This document shows positions 19,663 through 28,775 of a DNA stretch of 64,000 nt, one piece after another. The notes beneath the pieces were generated by a model that was not told where the DNA came from, searched no databases, and saw only the letters and a program-made list of their open reading frames with translations. Each line of letters begins with the position of its first letter. Position 1 is the first letter of the stretch. The translations under genes were made by a program, and so were the position numbers. The DNA lies in contig NZ_CP089932.1 in assembly GCF_021365465.1 (NCBI RefSeq), positions 3,658,001-3,722,000 on the forward strand. The letters run 5' to 3'. This stretch comes from Erwinia tracheiphila. GTDB taxonomy: Bacteria; Pseudomonadota; Gammaproteobacteria; Enterobacterales; Enterobacteriaceae.

Positions 19663-21116
19663 TGAACGTAGCGCCCTTACAGGGCGAGCGTCACGGCTTC
19701 GCCGTTCCGATGCTTTGCATGGCCGGAGCACCGCTTTATACTCAGCATCATGTATATCCCGCGTCCCGCCAAACTCCTGTTCACCGTCGATGACGGCTGG
19801 AACTACTACCTCGGGAAGCACGGTGACAGCGTCAGCCAGTGGAACCGCCTCTGTGTTGAGCGCATGCTCGCCTGTGGAACCTGCGCAATGGGCGTTCGCC
19901 GCTACTGCTGTGCCTCGCCGGGCTGTACCCACTCCCGCTTCTTCTGCCAGAGCTGCAAGTCAAAGGCATGCAGCGCCTGCGGCATGAAGTCCACTGGGCA
20001 GTGGATTGCTGAGCAGCAGCACATTCTGCCCGACTGCGAATGGCAACACATCACTTTTACTATGCCACACCTGCTCTGGCCGTTCTTTAACTATAACTGG
20101 CCGCTGCTCAACGACCTGTTCCGCTGCGCCACCCGCGCCATGCTGAAGTGGGCACGTACACAAGGCATTGAGGTCGGCATATTCTGCGCCCTGCACTCCT
20201 ATGGTCGCCAGCTCAATCAGCATCCGCATATCCACGTCTCCGTCACGCGGGGCGGTCTCGACGTTAAGCACCGCGTCTGGCGCAGCCTCTTCTTTAAAAA
20301 GAAGGCCGTTGAGGAAATCTGGCGTGGTGCTGTTATCCGACTGCTGCGCGACAGCTACGCCCGGATCATGCCCGGCATGCTGCCGGGTCTGGGCCACATC
20401 CGCGATGAGCGCCAGTGGCGGCGTTACCTGAAGGCACAATATGGCCGACACTGGAAGGTGCACTTCGCGAAGAAGACCCGGGGAGCCTGGCACAGCGTGA
20501 AATACCTCGGCCGCTACCTGAAGCGCCCGCCGGTGTCGGCTTCCCGTCTGCGACACTACGGCGGAGGCGCGGTAGTCCACCACTACCTCGATCACCGCAC
20601 GGGAAAACATAAACGCCAGACGCTGAGTCAGGAAGAGATGATCGGGCGCTATATCAGCCACATTCCGGCGCGGCATTTTAAAGATGGTGCGCTACTCCGG
20701 CTTTCTGGCCAACCGAAAGCGGGGCACGCTGCTGCCGAAGGTTTACGAAGCGCTGGAGATGACGGTACGGGAAAAACCTAAACGCCCCGGGTTCGCGGTA
20801 CTGATGAAAGGCTTCCCGGGCACAGATCCGTATCAGTGCATCCTCTGTAAAGGCCGGTTGCATTTTTCCGGAGCCGTGGCGGGTGAACACGCCACAAAAA
20901 TGCTCTCTGACAGGCTGCATCAGATGGCGAAAAAACGATGGCTGCGGATGCCGGAACTGGATCGGTGCGCCTGAAAAATGGGTTTCAGGTTGAAAATACA
21001 GCGAAGATGGCATTTTTATATCAAGACCCACACAGATCAGCAGCAGCAATGGAATAGACAGTGTCATTTTTCATGGTCAGGCGATATCAAAAGAAGCGAT
21101 TCAATCTCCTAACCAT
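19663..21116 (+). mobile_element. IS91-family element, copy 1
   Basis: Shares a left-end segment with copy 2, beginning near TGAAC and containing the hairpin CGCCCTTACAGGGCG (a terIS-like end). The right end contains CATGGTCAGG ... CCTAACCAT (21072-21116), a near inverted repeat as expected for an oriIS-like end, and abuts CAAG (21117-21120), one of the two tetranucleotides used by IS91. The accessory gene present in copy 2 is absent here. Left boundary is approximate. Confidence 0.85.
19750..20974 (+). pseudogene. IS91-family transposase with one frameshift
   Basis: An HUH rolling-circle transposase. The N-terminal zinc-binding region has paired cysteines (CCASPGC, CQSCKSKACSACG); the HUH motif is HPHIHVSVTRGG, and candidate catalytic tyrosines lie in VKYLGRYLKRPP. 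An extra A near 20680 (TTTTAAAG against TTTTAAG in copy 2) shifts the last 90 or so residues to another frame, which stays open to 20974. Otherwise close to the intact copy. Probably inactive. Confidence 0.9.
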
Positions 21117-21650
21117 CAAGCCAGCGGAAGGCGAAACCCGATGTGGCTTAAAGATGCCGGATATTTCCACCCGGCGGCTCCCTCCTGCGCCTCCACATTC
21201 CCGCCCTGCGGTTTACCGGTGTCTATCCGCTGTTAAAGGCCGCGTTTTCTCATACCACGCCTGACTCTCGGTTCCGTTTAGGCAGTTCGCTCCAGGCTGG
21301 GCTGTGTGCAAGCCCCCCATTCAGCCCGACTGCTGCGCCCCTTCCGGTAACTAACCCTTGAGTCCAACCCGGTCGGACACGCAAAAACGCCACTGGCAGC
21401 AGCCATTGGTAACTGGGAATTAGTGGATTTAGATATTCTGAGGCTTGAAGTGGCGGCCTAACTGCGGCTACACTGAAAGGACAGTATTTGGTATCTGCGC
21501 TCCACTAAAGCCAGTTACCTTCGGATTTTAGAGTTGGTAGCTCTGAAACCCGGCAAACGAACCACCGTTGGTAGCGGTGGTTTTTTTGTTTACAGCGCTG
21601 GAGATTACGCTCGAAACAAAATGATATCAAGAAGACCCTTTCAAACATCC
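21117..21650 (-). other. ColE1-type plasmid replication region, truncated
   Basis: Closely resembles the pMB1/ColE1 origin region. Recognisable blocks include GCTGGGCTGTGTGCA, CGCCACTGGCAGCAGCCA, GGCCTAACTGCGGCTACACT, GGACAGTATTTGGTATCTGC and the RNA I terminator. RNA II (the replication primer) would run on the minus strand from about 21650 towards 21117. The IS91 copy abuts the conserved CAAG of this region, so the RNA II 3' end and the replication start itself are missing. The replicon cannot fire. Confidence 0.88.
21481..21587 (+). ncRNA. RNA I antisense regulator of ColE1-type replicon
   Basis: Starts ACAGTATTTGGTATCTGCGC and ends at GGTAGCGGTGGTTTTTTT, giving about 107 bases, the usual RNA I length. 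The three-hairpin arrangement and the terminator are visible. In a live plasmid it pairs with nascent RNA II to set copy number; here it has no working origin to control. Confidence 0.85.
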
Positions 21651-21776
21651 AACTCAAATTGAATGCCCCTTCAATCACCTCTTATTCCTGAGTATCATGA
21701 AGAGGTTAATCAACCTGATAAAGTTATCCAACTGACAAATAGAAAGGCTATTTAATTCAATATAAGGAAATATACC

Positions 21777-22436
21777 ATGTCAGAAGCAGAAAATATTGCA
21801 AATAGAATATTAGAAGTATTGCAGCGAAGAAAAAGGAAATCAGTTTACATCCGTTACACACAAAAAATTGGTGAGGTCGTTTTAGATTTCACAAATGACA
21901 TGGCTGCTCTTGCTATAAATTTCATTGACACTGAAAACAGATATAGAAACCAAACTGACACTTACAGACTGCTACATAGACTAAAAAGAGGGTTGCATGA
22001 TCAAGACCTAAGCAAAATAATAAACCTTGTGCTAAATAGATTTACTAATGAAGTAAAAAACAATAAAGCGAACGACATTGAGGACAAATTAGCAAAGACA
22101 ACAGGAAAAATGTTCATAAATGCAACATTGATAAATGATTTAGCATCTATATTTTCTCAGAAATTCATAGGAAAGATGTCTGCCGGGTTAATAATAACTA
22201 CAATATACTCAATAGGTGGCTCTGTATCTAGGGCGATTTACACGTCGGAAAGGCTGAGTGTGGTTAACTACCAAGTATACAACGATCTCAGAACAGCCGG
22301 AGATCTTGACTTGTTCTACTTCCTTGTTGAAGCCTATGCAGGACCATTCCTAGATGCCATTAGCCTGAAAAGAAGGAATCCCGCCTCATGGGACGAGATT
22401 TTGCTAAAACTATCCAATGAATTAAGCAAGAAATAA
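21777..22436 (+). CDS. Unrecognised 219-residue protein in plasmid remnant
   Basis: I do not recognise the family. The protein is basic and mostly helical, with a hydrophobic segment around residues 134-152 (SAGLIITTIYSIGG). A ribosome site AAGGAAAT precedes the ATG. It is AT-rich compared with the core genome. It converges directly on a small membrane-protein gene with no base between the stops, a layout seen for pore-forming bacteriocins and their immunity genes on ColE1-like plasmids; that reading is a guess. Confidence 0.7.
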   Translation: MSEAENIANRILEVLQRRKRKSVYIRYTQKIGEVVLDFTNDMAALAINFIDTENRYRNQTDTYRLLHRLKRGLHDQDLSKIINLVLNRFTNEVKNNKANDIEDKLAKTTGKMFINATLINDLASIFSQKFIGKMSAGLIITTIYSIGGSVSRAIYTSERLSVVNYQVYNDLRTAGDLDLFYFLVEAYAGPFLDAISLKRRNPASWDEILLKLSNELSKK

Positions 22437-22674
22437 TCAGTCGCTTTTTATTTTTCGGGTTGCTTTGATGGAAAAATAAAGGCAACCCAACCCAAAAAAC
22501 ATAATAACAAGATGCCCGGTAACCTCAGGGTAATTCAACGCAGATAGACCACCAAGTGATTTAATATAAACAAGTTTTTCTATGAATGAATAAACTGCAA
22601 ACATCAAAAACAAAAACAAAAACACAGACACTACACTCATTAATAAATAAGCTATTTTTTTAAAGTTAAAATCC
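22437..22674 (-). CDS. Small membrane protein, convergent partner
   Basis: 78 residues from the ATG at 22674 (MDFNFKKIAYLLMS); a longer in-frame start exists at 22715. Two hydrophobic segments (LLMSVVSVFLFLFLMFAVYSF and HLVIMFFGLGCLYFSI) suggest an inner-membrane protein. Family not recognised. Stop-to-stop with the 219-residue gene. An immunity role is possible but unproven. Confidence 0.6.
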
Positions 22675-22786
22675 ATACAATTCCATCTCTCATAAATTAA
22701 AACCAGATAATGCACAGTGATCGCAGATTACTATACGCATTTTATTCCACCCCAGCCACGTTAATTATATCCCTGATGGATAATAT

Positions 22787-23051
22787 TTATCCCAGCGAAG
22801 GACCGTCATAAGTTATCTGTCGCTGTGAGCGTTCCAGCTCCAGCGTTTTCTGGTTCTGAACCGCACGTTCATGCTCCCGCCGCTGCTCGATGACGTTCAG
22901 CCTGTCGATAAGCGGCGAAGCTGCTCGCTCAAACTCTGCACCTGCCTGCTCAAGCACGTGACGCGCTCGTTCAGCGCCGCGTTCTCCCGTTGCATAAGAC
23001 CAGACATCGTCCGCCATTCCGTGAAGGCGTTCTCCCACTCGTCCAGCCTTT
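22787..23051 (-). pseudogene. 3' remnant of ColE1-type mobilisation genes (mobA with nested mbeD-like)
   Basis: Two overlapping minus-strand frames are both meaningful. One ends ...IDRLNVIEQRREHER...ITYDGPSLG (stop at 22787) and looks like a MobA/MbeA relaxase C-terminus. The other (stop at 22897-22899) reads RLDEWENAF, MSGLMQRENAALNERV, QVQSLSEQLRRL and resembles the MbeD coiled coil. In ColE1 the small mob genes are nested inside mbeA in another frame, exactly this pattern. The IS91 copy 2 left end cuts off everything upstream: relaxase domain, mobC and oriT. Confidence 0.6.
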
Positions 23052-23165
23052 TGAACATAGCGCCCTTACAGGGCGAGCGTCACGGCTCTGCCGTTCCGAG
23101 GGTGTTCATGACCGGCTCACAGCTTTATACTCTGCGGTATGTTAATTTCTCAGGAAATCATTCAC

Positions 23166-23584
23166 ATGGCCCGTAGCAAAGCCCCCAGAAAGCGTAAACC
23201 CACGCCCTCGTCCCGACGCGCTATACCCGGATATCCTAAGCGTTTTCTGGTGTCCATTCCGCCCCGGAGCGATTATGACGACCCCGACGAGTTTTTTACG
23301 ACACTCCGCAGGATGCCATTCGTCACTGTGTCCACCTGGGGCCACAGTTTTTCCTCGATACACACTTCGACCCGCCTCTCGTCTGCATCATCCGCGGCTT
23401 TGAGCCGCCTGACTCACCCGACGGCGATGTCGTCCTTGAGTCCATGCCAGCCGATGTGTTTATTATCGCCACAGAATCCGGCATGCTGCCGGTGACCTTC
23501 GCTCCCTGGGATAAACACACCGACAACTGGGCCGATGACTGTGACGACTGGCACTATAATACCGGTGCCACTGCAGAGCGATAA
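23166..23584 (+). pseudogene. IS91-associated upstream gene with frameshift
   Basis: Begins MARSKAPRKRKPTPSSRRAI and reads to DDPDEFF in one frame. In the next frame it continues as DTPQDAIRHCVHLG ... WHYNTGATAER to the TAA at 23582. The break lies at a run of six T (about 23290); one more T would give DEFFYDTPQ. Restored length is about 139 residues, similar to the accessory gene of IS91 elements. It stops nine bases before the transposase, so the two form one unit. Confidence 0.6.
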
Positions 23585-23592
23585 TCCGCCGC

Positions 23593-24807
23593 ATGTATAT
23601 CCCGCGCCCGGCAAAACTGCTGTTCACCACTGATGACGCCTGGAACCGGTATATGGATAAACACGGGGACACCCTCAGCCCCTGGACCGTACTCTGCGTC
23701 GAGCGCATGCTCGCCTGCGGCACTGCTGCCATGGGGGTGAAGCGATACTGCTGCGCCTCCCCGGACTGCACCCACACCCGCTTCTTCTGCCAGACCTGTA
23801 AATCAAAAGGCTGCAGCTCCTGCGGACATAAGGCCACGGAGCAGTGGATTACAGAGCAACAGCAAATTCTGCCCGACTGCGACTGGCAGCATATCACCTT
23901 CACCATGCCCCATCTGCTGTGGCCCTTTTTCAACAATAACTGGCCTCTGCTCAATGCCCTGTTCCGCGCAGCCACCCGCGCCATGCTCCGCTGGGCCAGA
24001 AAACAGGGTGTGGAAGTCGGTATCTTCTGCGCCCTGCACACCTACGGTCGCCAGCTCAACCAGCATCCCCACATTCATCTCTCCGTCACCCGCGGCGGGC
24101 TTGATATTAAACACGGCGTATGGCGCGACCTCTTCTTTAAAAAGCATGCCGTGGAGGAAATCTGGCGCGGAGCCGTCATCCGGCTGCTGCGCCACAGCTA
24201 TGACCTGATTAACCCCGGCAGGCTGCCGGGGCTGGGGCATATCCACGACAAAAAACAGTGGCTGCGCTATCTGCAGGCGCAGTACGGGCGCCGCTGGAAG
24301 GTCCACTTCGCGAAGAAGACCCGGGGGGCCTGGCGGAGCGTCAAATATCTGGGCCGGTACCTGAAACGGCCCCCCGTGTCGGCGGCGAAGCTGAGGCACT
24401 ACAGCGGCGGCGCGGTGGTGCACCACTATTACGACCACCGTACGCAGCAGTACCGGCAGCAGACGCTGACGCAGGAAGATATGATCGGACGTTATATCAG
24501 CCATATCCCGGCGAAGCATTTTAAGATGGTGCGTTATTACGGTTTTTTATCAAACCGTAAACGGGGTAGCCTGCTGCCGAAGGTGTATGAAGCCCTGGAG
24601 ATGGAAGCGCGGAAAAAACCGGAGAAGCCCGGCTTCGCCGCGCTGATGAAAGAATTTCTGCGCACGGATCCGTACAAATGCATTCTGTGCGGCAACCGAC
24701 TGCGCTTCAGCAGTGCGCAGGCCGGGAGGCACGCGTCGGAGTTGGTGGCAGAAAGACTGCATAACATCGACCGGAAACGATGGCTTCTGGCACAGACTGC
24801 GGGATAA
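23593..24807 (+). CDS. IS91-family HUH transposase, intact
   Basis: A 404-residue rolling-circle transposase. The N-terminal zinc region has cysteine pairs (CCASPDC, CQTCKSKGCSSCG); the HUH motif is HPHIHLSVTRGG; paired tyrosines lie in VKYLGRYLKRPP. The C-terminal tail has another cysteine pair (CILCGNR). No internal stop or shift. It could serve both copies in the window, whose ends are nearly the same. Confidence 0.94.
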   Translation: MYIPRPAKLLFTTDDAWNRYMDKHGDTLSPWTVLCVERMLACGTAAMGVKRYCCASPDCTHTRFFCQTCKSKGCSSCGHKATEQWITEQQQILPDCDWQHITFTMPHLLWPFFNNNWPLLNALFRAATRAMLRWARKQGVEVGIFCALHTYGRQLNQHPHIHLSVTRGGLDIKHGVWRDLFFKKHAVEEIWRGAVIRLLRHSYDLINPGRLPGLGHIHDKKQWLRYLQAQYGRRWKVHFAKKTRGAWRSVKYLGRYLKRPPVSAAKLRHYSGGAVVHHYYDHRTQQYRQQTLTQEDMIGRYISHIPAKHFKMVRYYGFLSNRKRGSLLPKVYEALEMEARKKPEKPGFAALMKEFLRTDPYKCILCGNRLRFSSAQAGRHASELVAERLHNIDRKRWLLAQTAG

Positions 24808-24958
24808 GTGCGTCTGAAAAACAGCTTTCAGGTTAAAAACGCGCCGCAAATGCCATTTTATGACCATAACGTTCCCGATGGCACATCATTACTGCATTAC
24901 AGACACTGCTGCTCATGGTCAGGAAATTTTTAAAACGATGATTCAGTTTCCTAACCAT

Positions 24959-26350
24959 GAACAGATCGTCGCACTGCGGGAGAAAATAACGGCATCACTG
25001 GCGCAGCACCAGCGCAAATGGCAGGAACAGCAGGACCAGCGCAACCGCATGCTACTGAAAACCCGTCAGTGCGGCGCGACCTGGTATTTTGCCCGCGAGG
25101 CACTGTTGCGCGCCCTGCGGGATGATGTGGAATATTCGTACCAGCGTAACCAGATATTTCTGTCGGCATCCCGCCGTCAGGCGCACCAGTTCAGAGGCTT
25201 CATCCAGAAGGTGGCGGGCGAGGTGGACGTTGAGCTGAAGGGTGGTGACAAAATCGTACTGAGTAACGGTGCAGAGCTGCATTTTCTCGGTACATCGGCG
25301 GCAACAGCGCAGTCTTACACCGGCAACCTGTATTTCGATGAGTTTTTCTGGGTCAGCCACTTCACAAAGTTGCGTAAAGTGGCGGGCGCTATGGCAACGA
25401 TGAAAGGGCTGACGCGCACCTATTTTTCAACACCATCAAGTGAAACGCATGAGGCTTACCCGTTCTGGACGGGTGACCGCTGGAATGAGAAACGCCCGAA
25501 GGTGCAGCGCAAAGCGTTTGATGTGGGCTGGAAAACGCTGAACAGCGGGCTGTTATGCCCGGATAAAACCTGGCGACAGATAGTCACATTGAAAGACATT
25601 ATCGATCAGGGCTGGGAATATACCAATCTTGAAGAAATCCAGGATGAAAACAGCGAGGATGAATTCCGCAACCTGTACATGTGCGAGTTTGTTCGCGATG
25701 GCGAGTCAGCCTTCAATCTTAACGCCCTGATTGGTTGCGGGGCAGATGGTTACGACGAATGGCCGGACTGGAAACCCTTTGCGTCCAGGCCGATGGGGAA
25801 TCGCCCGGTATGGATTGGCTATGACGCCAACGGCAGCAGCGGCAATGGTGACAGCGGTGCGATTTGTGTTGTGGTGCCGCCGCTGGTGCCGGGCGGCAGA
25901 TTCCGCACGGTGGAAACGGAACAGGTGCGCGGCTTTGAGTTTGAAGAGCAGGCGAAAGTTATCGAAAACTTCACCTTCAAATACAACGTTCAGCATGTCG
26001 GCATCGACGTGACGGGCGGTAACGGTGAAGCCGTGTATCAGATAGTGAAGAAGTTTTTCCCGATGGCGATGCCCTGGACCATGTCAATGACGTCAAAGCG
26101 CACCCTGGTGCTGAAAATGCTACAGCTAATCCGCGCCGGGCGCTGGGAGTATGACCGCAGCGAGCGCGCCCTGATCAACGCCTTTAACTCGGTTCGCAAG
26201 GTAAAGACGCCGGGCGGATTCATCACCTATGACACCGATCGGTCACGCGGCGTCAGCCACGGTGATTTAGCCTGGGCGAACATGCTCGCCATTATTAACG
26301 AACCGCTGGGCCAGGAGAGTGGCAACGGCGGGTTTGCTATGGAGTTCTGA
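24959..26350 (+). pseudogene. P: P2-like terminase large subunit gpP, 5'-truncated
   Basis: Homologous to phage P2 gpP, the packaging ATPase/nuclease. From EQIVALREKI onward the sequence is phage-like: CGATWYFAREALLRAL, QIFLSASRRQAHQFR, YFDEFFWVSHF, and IGYDANG of the nuclease part. P2 gpP has 590 residues; about 463 remain. The first 120-130 residues are replaced by the end of IS91 copy 2. The frame stays open from an ATG at 24860 inside the IS, so a chimeric protein with 33 IS-derived residues could be made. Its stop overlaps the portal gene. Confidence 0.9.
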
Positions 26351-27408
26351 TGAAGAAGCGCACCTACAAAAACAAACACACTGCCAGTAGTGGCAGTGCC
26401 GGACAGCCTGATATCTCTGACGCGCTCAGAGGCGATCCGTCGCTCAGCGCCTTCACATTCGACGGCCCGTACCCGGTAACGGACGGTTATGATCTGCTGG
26501 ATAATATGTATTGCGCCGATAATGGCCGCTGGTTTGAGACGCCGGTTGACTGGTACGGGCTGGCCCGTTCTTTCGGTCAGGCGTCATGGCATCAGTCAGC
26601 GCTTTACTTCAAACGCAATGCGCTGACCGGCTGCTATATTCCCCATCCGCTGCTGAACCGTCAGGCATTCTCCGCCTTCGTGCTTGACTGGTTTGTCTTT
26701 GGCAACTGCTATCTGGAGTGCCGCCGTAATCGCCTGAATGGGCCGCTGACGTTGCGCCATGTTCCTGCGAAATACACACGTCGCGGCAGCGATCTGGACA
26801 CGTACTGGTTTATCCGTCAGTGGAAGGATGAGTACATGTTTAAAGCGGGTGAGGTCTGCCACGTAATGAATCCTGATATTCACCAGGAGATCTACGGAAT
26901 GCCGGAATATATGGGTGCACTGCTCTCCGCCAGCCTGTCACACTCCGCCGATAAGTTCCGCAAACTCTATTACGATAATGGCTCACATGCTGGCTGCATA
27001 CTCTACGTCGGCGCGACGCAGGTTGACCAGGAAAGCATAAAGGTGGTGCAAAAAACCCTGTCAGAGGCCAGAGGAAAAGGCGCATTCAAAAACGTGCTGA
27101 TCAATGCACCGGGCGGTGGTAAGGATGGTGTGCAGCTGATACCGTTCAGTCAGATCTCTGCAAAAGATGAGTTTCTGAATATCAAATCTGTTACGCGTGA
27201 CGATATTCACGCCGCCCACCGCGTGCCGCCGCAACTGATGGGTGCCATGCCTGGTGAGAAAGGATCGTTTGGCGACGTTGAAAAAGCCGCGCGCGTCTTT
27301 GCCATCAATGAACTGATGCCGGTTATGGAAGCACTGAAGCATGTCAACGACTGGCTCGGCCAGGACGTGATCCGCTTCAATCCTTACGCGCTACTTGAGC
27401 AGAAGTGA
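26350..27408 (+). CDS. Q: P2-like portal protein gpQ
   Basis: 352 residues against 344 in P2 gpQ, the capsid portal through which DNA is packaged. Conserved segments include FDGPYPVTDGYDLLDNMYCA, GCYIPHPLL, FGNCYLE and HAAHRVPPQLMG. The ATG overlaps the terminase stop by one base (TGATG), as in P2 where P and Q are one operon. The gene looks intact although the prophage lacks all other head genes in this window. Confidence 0.94.
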   Translation: MKKRTYKNKHTASSGSAGQPDISDALRGDPSLSAFTFDGPYPVTDGYDLLDNMYCADNGRWFETPVDWYGLARSFGQASWHQSALYFKRNALTGCYIPHPLLNRQAFSAFVLDWFVFGNCYLECRRNRLNGPLTLRHVPAKYTRRGSDLDTYWFIRQWKDEYMFKAGEVCHVMNPDIHQEIYGMPEYMGALLSASLSHSADKFRKLYYDNGSHAGCILYVGATQVDQESIKVVQKTLSEARGKGAFKNVLINAPGGGKDGVQLIPFSQISAKDEFLNIKSVTRDDIHAAHRVPPQLMGAMPGEKGSFGDVEKAARVFAINELMPVMEALKHVNDWLGQDVIRFNPYALLEQK

Positions 27409-27434
27409 CTCACTGCCGCACTTCGCCTGCCCTT

Positions 27435-27470
27435 CCCGTGCGGAGCATAAAAGCGTTATGCCCGCACGGG
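27435..27470. terminator. Inverted repeat between convergent Q and minus-strand phage gene
   Basis: CCCGTGCGG and CCGCACGGG pair perfectly (nine pairs) around an 18-base loop. The site sits between two convergent genes, so it may be a bidirectional terminator, but no U tract follows on either side. Confidence 0.45.
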
Positions 27471-27478
27471 ATCGCCGA

Positions 27479-27982
27479 TCAGAGGTATGCAGGAGGGTAA
27501 CGTTTTTTTAGTGCGCTCCCGATGTGTCGCTTTATGCTTTCCACCACATCCTCCCAGACGTTCTCATCAGATTTACCGATAAGCACCCTGACAGGTCTGT
27601 CCTGTTCGACCTGGACGTCAATACTGACGCGGTTATCACCCACAGAAGCGAGCTGAAGGTTCAGAACCACACTGACATGCAGACCTGATGGTTCGTTTTC
27701 GACCCACGTTCTTACTGCCATGCGAATTGCTCCGTCAGGGGTGACGCCAATCTGTCGAACGGAGAGCGCAGAAAAACCTTCTGGTTCGTTGCATGGCAGA
27801 CCGGTCTCAACATAGGGGTGGAGATCCCCGGCACTGTCCACCCAATGACGGGCAGGCAGGCCCAGCCATTCCTCATAGTATTCGATCAGCCTTATCGCCT
27901 CATTCCTCAGTATTCTTGCGGCATCGGCTCGCCTTTCTTCGACCGTCTCATTGAGACGGCATAAATCACGGAAGTGGCTCAT
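27479..27982 (-). CDS. Phage protein of unknown function
   Basis: A 167-residue protein I do not recognise. It is soluble and acidic, with a helical N-terminus (ETVEERRADAARILRNEAIRL) and a beta-rich C-terminal part (VSVVLNLQLASVGDNRVSIDV). It lies at the cos-side end of the P2-like early region, where related phages carry variable cargo genes such as tin or old. It has none of their motifs. Confidence 0.7.
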   Translation of the reverse strand: MSHFRDLCRLNETVEERRADAARILRNEAIRLIEYYEEWLGLPARHWVDSAGDLHPYVETGLPCNEPEGFSALSVRQIGVTPDGAIRMAVRTWVENEPSGLHVSVVLNLQLASVGDNRVSIDVQVEQDRPVRVLIGKSDENVWEDVVESIKRHIGSALKKRYPPAYL

Positions 27983-28363
27983 TGCTCACCTCTTTTCTTT
28001 CTGGTTGTACTCACCGCTATTGTGCTGACTCATCCGATGATGAGCAATGCGAATTTCAGTGCTCACCGTCAGATTTTTCAATACCCGCATGACCGCCCGG
28101 TGCCTGATACCGGAGGCGAGAAAACGCGCTGAGAAGGCGAAAAAGGCCGGAGAATGCCAATTAAAGGCATCACCTCCCGACCCTCCGTCGTGTGGGCTGT
28201 TCCCCCGTCACCTGCGCGCGACATTTGCTTCGTTTTTTGTGCATTTGCCGATCCGGGGCCAGACCGCGCCGCCACAGGGCGGAAAGGGTATAAACAGCGT
28301 CAAAAAAATTGTGCAAATTTGTGCACTATTGTGCAACAGAGAATGAAGGCCAGGAAAGAAGAA
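27983..28363. other. Gene-free stretch, possible phage cos region
   Basis: About 380 bases without a supported gene. In P2 the cos site lies between Q and the early cargo genes, so it should be near here. The block ACCGGAGGCGAGAAAACGCG (about 28110-28130) resembles the GGCGAGGCGGGGAAAGCA cos type in base composition and layout; this is a weak suggestion. Confidence 0.3.
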
Positions 28364-28385
28364 AAGCCGCCTCAAAAGGCAGCTT
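28364..28385 (-). terminator. Terminator after doc
   Basis: On the minus strand AAGCTGCCT and AGGCGGCTT pair with one mismatch around a four-base loop, followed by TTCTTCTTTC. It lies just downstream of the doc stop. Confidence 0.6.
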
Positions 28386-28391
28386 CTCAGA

Positions 28392-28775
28392 TTAGTGGGG
28401 ATTGATGGATAATCGGCGCAAAACAGCAGCAATATCATCGCTGCTTACTGCCCCCATCGCTGCGGATACCGTCAGTTCTTCCAGTTCATCACCTTCGTCA
28501 CGGATATCAATGCCATTGCGCTTTAAAAAAGCCATCGCAACGAAAAAGGCGGTTCGCTTATTGCCGTCATTGAAGATATGACCACGCGAAATAGCGACAA
28601 GATACATTGCAGCCAGTTCGTGAATATCCTCAACACCTTCATAGTAAAGCTGGTTCTGAACACGATAAATGATCGCCTCTGCTCTTCCCGGCTCTGGCAT
28701 TCCCTGAACGCCCGGCAAAGCTGTAAGCAGACGGTCATGAAACGCTATCACCTCCTGAGCGCTAATCCATTTCAT
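28392..28775 (-). CDS. doc: Doc-family toxin of a type II toxin-antitoxin pair
   Basis: A 127-residue Fic/Doc-fold protein. The motif HIFNDGNKRTA (near residues 67-77) is the Doc form H-x-F-x-[DN]-[AG]-N-K-R. P1 Doc phosphorylates elongation factor EF-Tu and stops translation; the same activity is expected here. Its ATG overlaps the stop of the upstream phd-like antitoxin gene by four bases, the usual TA arrangement. Carried by the prophage, it probably helps keep it in place. Confidence 0.9.
   Translation of the reverse strand: MKWISAQEVIAFHDRLLTALPGVQGMPEPGRAEAIIYRVQNQLYYEGVEDIHELAAMYLVAISRGHIFNDGNKRTAFFVAMAFLKRNGIDIRDEGDELEELTVSAAMGAVSSDDIAAVLRRLSINPH

Larger units (their letters stand above)
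23052..24958 (+). mobile_element. IS91-family element, copy 2
   Basis: Same left-end segment and hairpin as copy 1 (from about 23052) and the same kind of right end: CATGGTCAGG (24914) ... CCTAACCAT (ending 24958). It abuts GAAC (24959-24962), the other tetranucleotide used by IS91. It carries an accessory gene upstream of an intact transposase. It has cut the 5' end off the phage terminase gene. Confidence 0.87.

Noticed and set aside
28047..28346. 99-codon plus-strand frame in the putative cos area
   Set aside because: Proline- and arginine-rich translation typical of chance frames in GC-rich non-coding DNA; no ribosome site.
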